The position numbers and the translations under genes were made by a program. From JALOLV01 sp046295175 (lineage in GTDB: Bacteria > Bacteroidota > Bacteroidia > Cytophagales > Spirosomataceae), in contig JBKBNY010000001.1 in assembly GCA_046295175.1 (NCBI GenBank), positions 744,001-808,000 of the forward strand: a stretch of 64,000 bases of DNA, in the 5' to 3' direction. A model generated the notes under the pieces. The model did not search any database. It was given only the letters and a program-made list of their open reading frames with translations, and had not been told where the DNA came from. Below are positions 17,737-27,155 of this stretch, one piece after another; the first letter of the stretch is position 1, and each line of letters begins with the position of its first letter.

Positions 17737-18170
17737 TGGATAAGTATGTGATTGATGTCAATATTTTGTTTAGTGGACTCATCAGTCGAAAGCCCTTTTA
17801 CGCAAAAATATTTTCAAAATTTCATTTTTTCACACCTGATTTTGCATTAATCGAATTAGAAAAATACAAAAAAGTTTTTCTCAAAAAGGTAAAAAATGAA
17901 GACCGTGAAATTTTTGAACAGTTTGGCTTAAAAATTTTCTCGCAGTTATCTGTAATACCCGATATTCTGATTCCAGAAAATACAAAGCAAAAGGCATTCG
18001 ATTTATGTAAAGATACCGACGAAAAAGACTTTCTTTATCTTGCTTTGGCTCTACATTTAAACATACCATTACTGACACGAGATATTCCTCTTTATGAAGC
18101 CCTCTACCAAAACTCATCGGTAAAAATCATTTTATTTGATAAATTTTTACAGGATATCGAGTCATTTTAA
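17733..18170 (+). CDS. PIN-domain protein, putative toxin nuclease
   Basis: 145 residues; the first acidic site is in YVIDVNILFSG, the second near FALIELEKYKK, the third in DTDEKDFLYLALALHLNIPLLTRD, which together outline the PIN metal site for RNA cleavage. ATG at 17733 overlaps the antitoxin stop; ATG at 17736 is an alternative. The gene ends only 9 bases before trpD, so it must be co-transcribed with it. Full length, no frameshift, so probably active. The RNA target is unknown. Confidence 0.75.
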   Translation: MMDKYVIDVNILFSGLISRKPFYAKIFSKFHFFTPDFALIELEKYKKVFLKKVKNEDREIFEQFGLKIFSQLSVIPDILIPENTKQKAFDLCKDTDEKDFLYLALALHLNIPLLTRDIPLYEALYQNSSVKIILFDKFLQDIESF

Positions 18171-18179
18171 GATTTTAAC

Positions 18180-19214
18180 ATGAAACCGTATTTTCAAGAA
18201 ATTATAGAAAATAAAAAACTCAGCACCAACTCAGCCAAAGAAGTCCTTACGATTATTGGTAAAGGTGAAGCCGAACCAAGCCAAATCGCAGCTTTTTTGG
18301 GAATGTACGCCATGAAAGGTGTGTTGGTCGAGGAGTTAGAAGGCTTCCGTGAAGCCATGCTACAATTAGCCGTTCAGATTGATTTATCCGAATTCGATGC
18401 CATGGATGTTTGCGGCACGGGCGGCGACGGCAAAGATACCTTCAATATCTCTACCACATCGGCGTTTGTCGTGGCGGGGGCTGGTCAAAAAGTAGCCAAA
18501 CACGGCAACCATGGTGTATCGAGTGCGGTAGGTTCGAGTACGGTTCTGGAGCATTTAGGAATAAAATTTACGAATGACGTTGATTTTTTGAAACATAAAC
18601 TCGAAACAGCGGGTATTTGCTACATGCACGCACCGTTGTTTCACCCAGCCATGAAGTACGTAGCCCCGATTCGCAAAGAATTAGGTCTCAAGACTTTCTT
18701 TAATATCCTTGGACCTTTGCTCAATCCGGCTAAAGTTCAGAAACAACTCACGGGTACTTTCGACCTCGCTACGGCAGAATTATACGGTAAGTTATTCAAT
18801 CGTAGCAATGCTCAATATACAATTATTCACAGCTTAGATGGCTACGATGAAATCTCTCTGACTGGCGATTTTGTGGTTATATCAAACAATAAGCCCCTCT
18901 CCAGCGGGAGAGGGGAAGGGGCGACCGTCGCCACGGGTGAGGTCAAAACGATTTCACCGATTTCGGTCGGTTTGCCATTTCTCAATGCCGAGGATTTACA
19001 CGGAGGTAGCACGACCACCGATGCCGCCGAAATATTGCTAAATATTTTGAAGAATAAAGCAACCCAACCTCAGACCGATGTAGTTGTTGCCAATGCGGCT
19101 TTGGCACTTCACGCCGCCGATAGTTCGTTAAGTATCAGCGATGCCATTCTGAAAGCCGAAGAATCGCTCGAAAGCGGAAAGGCTTACGAAGCATTCAAAA
19201 AATTGATTGAGTGA
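18180..19214 (+). CDS. trpD: Anthranilate phosphoribosyltransferase, with in-frame repeat insert
   Basis: 344 residues. It transfers phosphoribose from PRPP to anthranilate. The PRPP site is MDVCGTGGDGKDTFNISTT near residue 78 and the anthranilate site KHGNHGVSSAVGSSTV near 105; NILGPLLNPA follows. Residues 238-255 (KPLSSGRGEGATVATGEV) are encoded by a palindromic repeat element at 18891-18944 and interrupt the region after the SLDGYDEISLTGDF motif. The reading frame is kept, and the rest of the protein looks complete, so it is probably functional. It lies between the PIN gene and trpC. Confidence 0.94.
   Translation: MKPYFQEIIENKKLSTNSAKEVLTIIGKGEAEPSQIAAFLGMYAMKGVLVEELEGFREAMLQLAVQIDLSEFDAMDVCGTGGDGKDTFNISTTSAFVVAGAGQKVAKHGNHGVSSAVGSSTVLEHLGIKFTNDVDFLKHKLETAGICYMHAPLFHPAMKYVAPIRKELGLKTFFNILGPLLNPAKVQKQLTGTFDLATAELYGKLFNRSNAQYTIIHSLDGYDEISLTGDFVVISNNKPLSSGRGEGATVATGEVKTISPISVGLPFLNAEDLHGGSTTTDAAEILLNILKNKATQPQTDVVVANAALALHAADSSLSISDAILKAEESLESGKAYEAFKKLIE
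18891..18944 (+). repeat. Palindromic element inserted in frame inside trpD
   Basis: CCCCTCTCC-AGCG-GGAGAGGGG forms a 9-bp hairpin, followed by AAGGGGCGACCGTCGC and CACGGGTGAGGT. The same hairpin-plus-tail order recurs in the gap at 49503-49557 and in tilS at 34325-34370. Here it encodes 18 residues including GATVAT. Confidence 0.8.
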
Positions 19215-19265
19215 CAAGAAAGTAAATCACTCACTTGCTAATTATCTCATTCACAAATTATCATA

Positions 19266-20054
19266 ATGACGATTTTAGACCAAATCATAGAAAATAAACG
19301 CCACGAAGTAGAAAAGGCAAAAAGTATTGTTTCGATTGAGCAACTAATGCAAAGTGAACATTTCGGTCGTAAATGTAATTCGTTGGTTGCGAGCCTTTTA
19401 GCCGAAGGCTCATCGGGCATTATTTCAGAATTTAAACGTAAATCGCCCTCAAAAGACAATATCAATATAGGTGCAGGGGTAGCCGAAGTTACCAAAGGCT
19501 ACGCCGATGCGGGTGCGAGTGGGCTATCGGTTTTGACCGATACCGTTTTCTTTGGCGGGTTCAAAGAAGACCTTTTTATTGCTCGTGAGAAAAACCCAAC
19601 GACCCCGATTCTGCGTAAGGACTTTATGATTGATGAATACCAAGTCTATGAAGCAAAATCGTGGGGAGCGGATGTAATTTTGCTGATTGCGGCCAATCTC
19701 GCACCCGAAGAAATCGAAAAATTATCGAAAAAAGCCCACGAATTAGGACTCGAAGTATTGCTTGAAGTGCATGACCAAGAAGAATTAGAACGCAGCCCTT
19801 TGAGCAATGTCGATATTATTGGTGTAAATAACCGCAATCTTAAAAATTTTGCTGAGAATAACGTGAATGCGTCGCTCAATCTGGCCGACTTGATTCCTGC
19901 CGATAAAGTTAAGATTTCGGAGAGTTGTATTGACGGAGCCGAGACCATAAATCAGCTAAAAAAAGCTGGCTATCGTGGATTCTTGATTGGCGAAACTTTT
20001 ATGAAAACAACCAATCCGCCGTCAAAATTGGCCGAATTAATTGCAGAATTGTAG
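19266..20054 (+). CDS. trpC: Indole-3-glycerol phosphate synthase
   Basis: 262 residues, TIM barrel. It closes the indole ring from CdRP. Motifs: ISEFKRKSPSKDNIN (catalytic Lys), LRKDFMIDEYQVYEAKSWGAD (second Lys), EVLLEVHD, GVNNRNLKNF, KISESCI and GFLIGETFMK. It starts 51 bases after trpD and is followed at 66 bases by trpF, all the same strand. Upstream of its ATG is a TCA-rich stretch (19222-19260) resembling the leader of gltX. Confidence 0.95.
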   Translation: MTILDQIIENKRHEVEKAKSIVSIEQLMQSEHFGRKCNSLVASLLAEGSSGIISEFKRKSPSKDNINIGAGVAEVTKGYADAGASGLSVLTDTVFFGGFKEDLFIAREKNPTTPILRKDFMIDEYQVYEAKSWGADVILLIAANLAPEEIEKLSKKAHELGLEVLLEVHDQEELERSPLSNVDIIGVNNRNLKNFAENNVNASLNLADLIPADKVKISESCIDGAETINQLKKAGYRGFLIGETFMKTTNPPSKLAELIAEL

Positions 20055-20120
20055 AAAAAAAGGTTAATTTTGAAAATTTATTACGATACTGCTCTGAATT
20101 TAAACTACCCAAAATCCTTT

Positions 20121-20762
20121 ATGAAAATCAAAGTCTGTGGAATGCGAGATTCTGCCAATATTGAATCTTTGGCAGCACTAAAACCCGATTTTATGGGTTT
20201 TATCTTTTACGAGAAGTCGCCTCGGTTTGTTGGCAATGATTTGGATGTCGAATTACTCAATTCGCTCCCAAGAGAAATCAAAAAAGTTGGTGTATTTGTC
20301 AATTGTTCGTTGGATGTTGTTTTGCAAAATGTACGTAAATACGGCCTGAATTATGTGCAATTGCACGGCAACGAAATGCCCGATTATTGCAAATCATTAC
20401 GACTCAAAGGCGTAAATATCATCAAGGCGTTTAGGGTAGATAACTCGTTCGTTTTCAGCATGTTGAATAACTACAAACCTCACGTAGATTTCTTTTTATT
20501 CGACACCAAAGGCGAACAAATGGGCGGTAACGGCATACCTTTCGATTGGGAAATTCTGAAAAAATACGATGGCGAAAAGCCTTATTTTTTGGCAGGAGGA
20601 ATCGACTTAGAAAACATTGAAAAAGTAAATTCAGTCATTCCAAAACCCTACTCGATTGATGTTAACAGCAAATTTGAAGTAGAACCCGCCATCAAAGACA
20701 TCGAAAAATTAGAAGATTTGATAGGTAGATTGAGATTTGAAGAAGTTGAATCTGTGAAATGA
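20121..20762 (+). CDS. trpF: Phosphoribosylanthranilate isomerase
   Basis: 213 residues from MKIKVCGMRDSAN; the 17-residue extension to 20070 is not conserved in the family. It catalyses the Amadori rearrangement before TrpC. The catalytic Cys is in KVCGM, the Asp in FDTKGEQMGG, with VQLHGNE and FLAGGIDLENI for phosphate binding. Gene order trpC-trpF-trpB is standard; here trpF is a separate gene, not fused to trpC. Confidence 0.94.
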   Translation: MKIKVCGMRDSANIESLAALKPDFMGFIFYEKSPRFVGNDLDVELLNSLPREIKKVGVFVNCSLDVVLQNVRKYGLNYVQLHGNEMPDYCKSLRLKGVNIIKAFRVDNSFVFSMLNNYKPHVDFFLFDTKGEQMGGNGIPFDWEILKKYDGEKPYFLAGGIDLENIEKVNSVIPKPYSIDVNSKFEVEPAIKDIEKLEDLIGRLRFEEVESVK

Positions 20763-20785
20763 TTCAGTATGAAATTTAATATATA

Positions 20786-21982
20786 ATGATAGCAACAATA
20801 CAAGAATCACCATTTGCGGTATCAGAAAGAGGTTACTACGGGCAGTTTGGCGGGTCATTCGTACCCGAAATGCTACACCCTAACGTAGAAGAATTGCGTG
20901 ATAATTACCTAAAAATCATGGCCGAGCCAGATTTTCAGGAAGAATTCCATTCGCTTTTAAGAGATTTTGTGGGTCGTCCGACACCTTTATATTTTGCAAG
21001 TCGTCTATCTCAAAAATACAAAACCAATATTTATCTCAAACGTGAAGACCTCTGCCATACAGGAGCCCACAAAGTAAACAATACGATTGGGCAAATATTG
21101 GTAGCCAAACGCCTCGGCAAACACAAAATCGTTGCCGAAACGGGTGCAGGTCAGCACGGAGTAGCCACGGCGACGGTCTGTGCTTTGATGGGTTTAGAAT
21201 GTATCGTTTACATGGGCGAAGTTGATATTGAGCGTCAGGCACCGAATGTCGCTCGTATGAAAATGCTCGGAGCAGAAGTTCGGGCGGCTCGAAGCGGTTC
21301 AAAAACCCTCAAAGATGCCACCAACGAAGCCATGCGTCACTGGATAAACAATCCCGACGATACACATTACATCATCGGTTCGGTGGTTGGTCCACATCCT
21401 TACCCCGATATGGTGGCACGTTTTCAGTCGGTTATTTCAGAAGAAATCCGTAGCCAATTACTCGAAAAAACGGGTTCAGAAAACCCCGATTACGTAATAG
21501 CCTGCGTTGGTGGAGGCTCAAATGCAGCAGGTGCATTTTATCATTTCTTAGACGAAACCGATGTACAACTCATCGCAGCCGAAGCGGCAGGTCACGGTGT
21601 AGCATCGGGGATGTCGGCGGCTACTACATTTTTGGGTACTCCGGGTGTATTGCACGGCAGCAAGAGCATTGTAATGCAAACCGAAGACGGTCAAGTTGTA
21701 GAGCCTCACAGTATCTCGGCTGGTTTAGATTACCCCGGAATTGGGCCACTTCATGCTCATTTGTGGGATACCAAACGAGCAAAGTTCTACGCAATTACCG
21801 ACGAAGAATCGCTCGAATCGGCTATGGAACTCTCAAAACTTGAAGGTATTATTCCTGCTCTCGAATCGGCTCATGCTTTGGCTGTTTTGAAATACCTCAA
21901 TGCTGCCGAAAACGAAATCGTTGTCATAAATCTTTCGGGGCGTGGCGATAAAGATTTGGGTACTTATATGAAGTATTTGTAG
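20786..21982 (+). CDS. trpB: Tryptophan synthase beta chain
   Basis: 398 residues. It condenses indole with serine using PLP. The Schiff-base Lys is in REDLCHTGAHKVNNTIGQ near residue 90; ETGAGQHGVATATVC and the phosphate loop CVGGGSNAAGAF are intact. It is the last gene of the operon and is followed by a strong terminator, so trpA, which normally comes next, is not here. TrpB works with TrpA in a tunnelled complex, so TrpA should be encoded elsewhere. Confidence 0.96.
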   Translation: MIATIQESPFAVSERGYYGQFGGSFVPEMLHPNVEELRDNYLKIMAEPDFQEEFHSLLRDFVGRPTPLYFASRLSQKYKTNIYLKREDLCHTGAHKVNNTIGQILVAKRLGKHKIVAETGAGQHGVATATVCALMGLECIVYMGEVDIERQAPNVARMKMLGAEVRAARSGSKTLKDATNEAMRHWINNPDDTHYIIGSVVGPHPYPDMVARFQSVISEEIRSQLLEKTGSENPDYVIACVGGGSNAAGAFYHFLDETDVQLIAAEAAGHGVASGMSAATTFLGTPGVLHGSKSIVMQTEDGQVVEPHSISAGLDYPGIGPLHAHLWDTKRAKFYAITDEESLESAMELSKLEGIIPALESAHALAVLKYLNAAENEIVVINLSGRGDKDLGTYMKYL

Positions 21983-22082
21983 AATATTAATAAGTAATCA
22001 GACAAAAGAAGAAAGATAAAAGATTTATTATCAAACACTTACATTGCTTGAATTTTAAAATAATTGTGTACTTATTACCACA

Positions 22083-22121
22083 AAAAAGTCCCATTCTGGC
22101 TCAGAATGGGACTTTTTATTT
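22083..22121. terminator. Bidirectional terminator between trpB and the CHU_C gene
   Basis: A perfect 16-bp stem AAAAAGTCCCATTCTG / CAGAATGGGACTTTTT with loop GCT. A and T runs flank both sides, so it can end trpB on the plus strand and the convergent gene on the minus strand. Confidence 0.9.
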
Positions 22122-22137
22122 ATCATTATTCAAAAGT

Positions 22138-25014
22138 TCACCTCAACAAATGAATCTGCCCTTTTATTGTTGCCGAATCTTCGATTTTTTCGAGGCGATT
22201 GAACTTGAATTTTGCTAAATAAAAATACACTCCCGACGATAAATCGCTACCGTTTTGGGTCTTGCCATCCCAGTTGAGTTCGGTTGCCCCTATTTTCTCA
22301 AAAACCTTCGCTCCGTAGCGGTTATAGACCTCAAAATCAACCTCTTGCACAAATGCTGGGCAATTCATCGGCGTAAAGGTATCATTGCTACCATCGCCAT
22401 TTGGCGAGAAAACATTTGGTAGATTTACCCCCGGACAATTGTCTTTGCAAATCAAATTGCTCGGTTGGCTCTCTTGATTGTTTCGGGTTACACTTGTTAC
22501 GTAATAACATCCTGCAAAACCATCAGTAGCATTGCGTAAGTGCGAGTATTCGAGACTGTTCAAGTTTGTAACTCCCGTCAACAAGGCTGGTTTATCTTCT
22601 TTGTAGCGTGCATAATAAACATTGTATTTGACAATGTCTTTTCGGCAAGCCCCACCCGAAGCATTGGCTGCTGGGGCTGTCCATTTCAGACGATTCGTAA
22701 AAAATGATGGGTCACAGTAAGATTCAGAATTAATAGTGCCACAATCAACTTCATTAATCGTCAAAACTGGTGGACAAGGCGGTGAATTGTCAAGCGGAAC
22801 GGCACAATCAACCTGCGAGAAGTTATTGAACGTACCTAAGAATGGGAAACGGCTATAAGCTCCGACGGTTTCGACTCGATAACAGTACGTCGAATCATTT
22901 TTTAATTCAATATCGTTTTTGCCATCTCCTGCAAAATTATCCTTACCATCATCGGTATAAATAAAGTTACCCGGAGTAGCCGTCACTACCGCAATCTGAT
23001 TGAAAACACCTGGGCGTACCTGACGATAAACTTTGTGTTCTCGGTTATCGTTACTCCACGGCACATTAGCTGTCCATTGCAAGCGAATAGTTCGGGTAGC
23101 TTCCGACGAAGCCAATAACCTCACACTCGTAGCTGTCGGAGTCACTCCCATCAACTTAGTGCCTTCGTAGTAAAATTCTAAACGATAACGGAAAGCATCG
23201 AACGATGTATTGAGGTTATTGTCAACAAAAACGGTATCGGCAGCCGTGCGACTCAGACGTGTATTAATTGTGCTGACCAGCTGAAAATTTGTACCGTCTA
23301 TACCCGTTGCACGATATAGTTTGTATTGATACGGTCCTTTAAATTCTAAAGTATCTAAGTCTAATGGGCGTGACCATTTTACGGTAATTTGTCCGTTAGA
23401 AGTACCTGTTCTGTCAACGGTTACATTTGTCAAAACTGGCATACGAGTTGGTAATTCGCTACCAAAACACGACTCGTTAGAAGCCACACTCAAAGCCTCT
23501 GTAACAACATTGACATTTACACCGAGCTGTAGGCGTGCTACAATACGATAGCTGTATGTCGAGCCTTTTTGGGCATTTATATCTAAAAATGTAGTGTCGT
23601 TGCCCACAACTCGACCGATTTCTCGATAACCCAAAGATGTTGGTAAACCTACTTGGCAATCGGCTGGATTGAATGTCGTACAACCTTCTTTTCGGTAAAT
23701 AATCATCTCGGTTTGGCGAGAATTACACGCTGGGTATTTTTGCCAAGTGAGCCTAACACCAGAACCCGACGGAACGGCCTCGCGGGCTTGTAAACCAAAC
23801 GGACGCTGTGGTAAGACTCTGATTTTAACAGTCTTAATATCAACCAATTGTACGATATTTCGACCCGGAAAATCCTCTACCTTAAATAATACATCGTAAG
23901 GTTGTTCGCGTACGTGGTTGCAGTTGGTTACCCAATTAAATACCCCTTCGGTTGAGCCTCTTTGAGGTTGAGAAGAAGTAGAGAATGTCGCAGGATTTGG
24001 AGGAATATACTGTACTCTATTGCCATCAATATCGAGGTTATAAACCCCACCAGAGGTAGTGATTCTTACCGAATTATTGTCGGGGTCATTGCCCACAACT
24101 CTGAAGTTAATCGTTCGGCCAGCCTCCACGCACACATCATTCGGAATCGACAATAATGGTCGTTTGTTTCTCGACTCAGTTACAATAATCTGCATATCAC
24201 GGACCGTTTCACTGATAGGGATATACGAACCATCAATCCCTTTTCGCCATTCTATCACTACAAAAGCAATATTGTATTGACCTGCTTTATTGGGAGCATC
24301 CCAGACCAAATCTCCATTACTTTCTATTCTAAAGAACGCCACATTCCGACCATCTTCGGTCAGAAACGGCGGATTATCCCCGACGGTATTGGGGTCTTTG
24401 TAGCCGACTATAAATTCTCCGACCCCCGTTCCGTCTCCCATATCTCGCTTGGGTATCGTTAGTCGATACGAAAGGCTATCGCCATCCACATCAAATGCTC
24501 CAGGATTATGAATGAATCGAGTGCCTATCGAGGCTGAATCTATCGGGATATTCAATAAAACGGGGGTATTATTGATACCTATCGGTCCTCTTAAATCAAT
24601 GAATGTCTCGACAAAAAACGGAATATCATCGGTTTTGCCGGGTAGGTTTATCGTATTGGCATTACGGTTCGAGATTCCGCAAGTAATTCTGTAGCGACCC
24701 GGTGCCGGATACGTAAAAGTGGTATCATAGACATTGGCTACGGTAGAGGCATTGATTGCAAACTTACGTCGGCGTTTTACCTCATAGTTGATATTGCTTA
24801 CTCCAAAATAAATTTTAACCGAGTTTTGGGCTTCATTGGCTTGTTTACCATTGATTTCGTCGGTGTATGTTGTGAGTGTAACACGGAAAGTAAGCGAAGT
24901 GGTCGAAACACGTTTTACGGTAATTTCACCTGCACGTAAGTGCGTAGCAAACGCTTGATAGCTTGCCAAAATAGTGAAGATTAGCCATACTCCGACTCGT
25001 AGGGATTTTTTCAT
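22138..25014 (-). CDS. Large secreted protein with gliding-motility C-terminal domain
   Basis: 958 residues from MKKSLRVGVWLIF (start chosen for the signal peptide; the frame extends to 25062). Residues after the signal (ATHLRAGEITVKRVS) begin a beta-rich domain found in Bacteroidota surface proteins, followed by several fibronectin type III-like units (for example GVRLTWQKYPA, TRTIRLQWTANVPW, NRLKWTAPAANASGG). The end, NVFSPNGDGSNDTFTP through YNRYGAKVFEK, WDGKTQNG and GVYFYLAKF, is the CHU_C/gliding-motility domain, a type IX secretion signal of the B class. Many Cys pairs suggest disulfides. It is probably exported to the cell surface; its ligand is unknown. Confidence 0.9.
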   Translation of the reverse strand: MKKSLRVGVWLIFTILASYQAFATHLRAGEITVKRVSTTSLTFRVTLTTYTDEINGKQANEAQNSVKIYFGVSNINYEVKRRRKFAINASTVANVYDTTFTYPAPGRYRITCGISNRNANTINLPGKTDDIPFFVETFIDLRGPIGINNTPVLLNIPIDSASIGTRFIHNPGAFDVDGDSLSYRLTIPKRDMGDGTGVGEFIVGYKDPNTVGDNPPFLTEDGRNVAFFRIESNGDLVWDAPNKAGQYNIAFVVIEWRKGIDGSYIPISETVRDMQIIVTESRNKRPLLSIPNDVCVEAGRTINFRVVGNDPDNNSVRITTSGGVYNLDIDGNRVQYIPPNPATFSTSSQPQRGSTEGVFNWVTNCNHVREQPYDVLFKVEDFPGRNIVQLVDIKTVKIRVLPQRPFGLQAREAVPSGSGVRLTWQKYPACNSRQTEMIIYRKEGCTTFNPADCQVGLPTSLGYREIGRVVGNDTTFLDINAQKGSTYSYRIVARLQLGVNVNVVTEALSVASNESCFGSELPTRMPVLTNVTVDRTGTSNGQITVKWSRPLDLDTLEFKGPYQYKLYRATGIDGTNFQLVSTINTRLSRTAADTVFVDNNLNTSFDAFRYRLEFYYEGTKLMGVTPTATSVRLLASSEATRTIRLQWTANVPWSNDNREHKVYRQVRPGVFNQIAVVTATPGNFIYTDDGKDNFAGDGKNDIELKNDSTYCYRVETVGAYSRFPFLGTFNNFSQVDCAVPLDNSPPCPPVLTINEVDCGTINSESYCDPSFFTNRLKWTAPAANASGGACRKDIVKYNVYYARYKEDKPALLTGVTNLNSLEYSHLRNATDGFAGCYYVTSVTRNNQESQPSNLICKDNCPGVNLPNVFSPNGDGSNDTFTPMNCPAFVQEVDFEVYNRYGAKVFEKIGATELNWDGKTQNGSDLSSGVYFYLAKFKFNRLEKIEDSATIKGQIHLLR

Positions 25015-25219
25015 ATACACAATTGTTAAGGCTATATTCTTAACGAAAAAATAAGAATTCAATTATAATCAAAATCAAGAATTTATTCGGATTCTGATTC
25101 GATTATACGATATTTCGGATAATATTAAAATGATATAACGAATATATTTTAAATATGGTTGTAAAGTGTTACAACGTTTTGGCAAGAAACAGAATCATAT
25201 TGATAAAAAGCATCATATC

Positions 25220-25438
25220 ATGAAAAAAATTGCAGTAGCCATTTGCTTATCCTTATTGCTCGGTTGTGAACAAGACAAAATAAACAGTGATTGCAAAGAA
25301 AACCCCAAGGAAGGAATTGCATGTACGCAGCAGTATGAGCCTGTTTGTGGATGTAATGGCAAAACTTACGGAAATGCCTGCATGGCAGGTGCAATGGGGA
25401 TTACGAGTTTTACACCTGGGGAATGCCCAGAGAAATGA
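25220..25438 (+). CDS. Small lipoprotein with one Kazal-type domain
   Basis: 72 residues from MKKIAVAICLSLLLGC; the lipobox LLLGC gives an anchored mature protein of about 56 residues. It carries a single Kazal-like domain: C-x-ACTQQYEPVCGCNGKTYGNAC and the final GECPEK. Kazal domains inhibit serine proteases through the loop just before the PVCG motif. A trypsin-like lipoprotein is encoded at 42660, but any pairing is a guess. The longer frame to 25166 is not supported. Confidence 0.9.
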   Translation: MKKIAVAICLSLLLGCEQDKINSDCKENPKEGIACTQQYEPVCGCNGKTYGNACMAGAMGITSFTPGECPEK

Positions 25439-25540
25439 GTTAAGTAGTTTATAGTTTGCAGTTTATGAAATACTGGTTATTAGTATTTTACTCTGTAAAC
25501 GATTAAATCTAAATTGCTTATGTCTTGATACAAAATAAAA

Positions 25541-25568
25541 GTGGGTACATGCCAAGGCATGTACCCAC
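25541..25568. repeat. Perfect palindrome, 13-bp arms, 2-nt centre (copy 2)
   Basis: GTGGGTACATGCC-AA-GGCATGTACCCAC, same architecture and core as 9279-9306. It sits in the convergent gap after gltX; on the minus strand TTTTATTTTG follows, so it may double as the gltX terminator. Confidence 0.7.
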
Positions 25569-25588
25569 AGGTATATTTCCAAAAATAT

Positions 25589-27094
25589 TTATCCTAATTT
25601 TTCGATTGCGGTTTTCAATCGGCCGATGGTTTCATCTTTGCCGATAATCTCCATTGTCAGCATCAAATCTGGACCTTTGCCGAGACCCGTAACGCACAAA
25701 CGCAATGCTTGCATTACTTTGCCAGGTTTGATACCCGCCGCTTCAAGGTTCGAGAAAATACTATCGTGAATATTCTGAGAAGTGAAAGTATCAATTCCTC
25801 CGATTGATTCGGCAATGATGCCAATCGCTTTGCGGGCATCGTCATTCCATTTCGATTTGGCAACTTCTTCGTCGTAAGCGGTTGGTGCATCAAAAATAAA
25901 CGAAACTTCGGCTGTAATCTCTTTCGGAAACGTAACACGTTCTTTCATCAATTTTACGAGATTCAATGCCAATTCTTGCGTTGTAACTCTCGCATCTTGA
26001 CTCTGGATTAAGGCCGCTAACGCTGCATCATCCATGTTTTTGAGGTAATGTTGATTAAACCATTTGGCTTTATCAACCATAAATCTCGCTCCTGCTTTAT
26101 GGATTTTTTCGAGAGAGAATGCCTCAATTAATTCATCCATCGAGAAGATTTCTTGCTCAGTACCCGGATTCCACCCCAAAAATGCTAAGAAATTGACCAA
26201 TGCTTCTGGCAGATAACCATCTTGTTTGAAACCTCTCGAAACAGAACCATCGAATGGGTCATTCCACTCCATCGGAAAAACCGGAAAATCTCCCAAAATA
26301 CCATCTCTTTTGCTCAATTTACCGTTTCCTTCAGGTTTTAGAAGTAATGGCAAATGGGCAAATTGCGGAGCTTCCCAGCCAAATGCTTTATAAAGTAAAA
26401 CGTGCAACGGAGCCGATGGCAACCATTCTTCGCCACGAATTACGTGCGTAATACCCATCAAATGGTCATCTACGATATTGGCCAAATGATAGGTTGGCAT
26501 TCCGTCTGATTTCAACAACACCTTGTCGTCAATCGTCGAAGAATGTACCACAACCCAATCGCGGATGATGTCTTTGAAACGGATTTCTTCTTTAAGGGGT
26601 ACTTTCAATCTCACTACGTGTGGTTCGCCTGCCTCGATTCGAGCCTTGACCTCATCGGCCGAGAGCATTATCGAGTTTTTCATTTGCATGCGAGTTACAG
26701 CATTGTAAGACTGGTTATCTACATTGGCTTCTTCGAGGCGTTTACGCATGGCTTCGAGTTCTTCGGCGGTATCGAATGCGTAGTATGCCTTGCCTTCGTT
26801 TATCAACTTTTCGGCGTATTCACGGTACATTTCTTTACGCTCCGACTGGCGGTATGGAGCATGCGGGCCGCCAACGCCTTGCCCTTCGTCAATCGTGATT
26901 CCGAGCCATTTTAAGCTATCTAAAATATATTCTTCGGCACCCGGCACAAAACGAGTTTGGTCGGTATCTTCGATACGAAGCAACATTTTACCACCCATTT
27001 TACGGGCAAAAAGATAATTGTACAAAGCCGTACGGACACCTCCGATATGCAAAGGACCCGTCGGACTTGGAGCAAATCTAACTCTTACAGACAT
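25589..27094 (-). CDS. gltX: Glutamyl-tRNA synthetase
   Basis: 501 residues, class I synthetase that charges tRNA-Glu. The HIGH motif is in APSPTGPLHIGGVRTALYNY at residues 7-26, and KLSKRDG (KMSKS equivalent) near 255. The mid-domain GEEWLPSAPLHVLLYKAFGW is typical, and the C-terminal helical anticodon domain is complete. A single gene; a TAATTTTG box at 27156-27163 may be its promoter. Confidence 0.96.
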   Translation of the reverse strand: MSVRVRFAPSPTGPLHIGGVRTALYNYLFARKMGGKMLLRIEDTDQTRFVPGAEEYILDSLKWLGITIDEGQGVGGPHAPYRQSERKEMYREYAEKLINEGKAYYAFDTAEELEAMRKRLEEANVDNQSYNAVTRMQMKNSIMLSADEVKARIEAGEPHVVRLKVPLKEEIRFKDIIRDWVVVHSSTIDDKVLLKSDGMPTYHLANIVDDHLMGITHVIRGEEWLPSAPLHVLLYKAFGWEAPQFAHLPLLLKPEGNGKLSKRDGILGDFPVFPMEWNDPFDGSVSRGFKQDGYLPEALVNFLAFLGWNPGTEQEIFSMDELIEAFSLEKIHKAGARFMVDKAKWFNQHYLKNMDDAALAALIQSQDARVTTQELALNLVKLMKERVTFPKEITAEVSFIFDAPTAYDEEVAKSKWNDDARKAIGIIAESIGGIDTFTSQNIHDSIFSNLEAAGIKPGKVMQALRLCVTGLGKGPDLMLTMEIIGKDETIGRLKTAIEKLG

Positions 27095-27155
27095 AATTTA
27101 TTGTGAATGAGTGAATTAGCGAATGAATAATCTATCATTTACTAAATTGAGGGTG

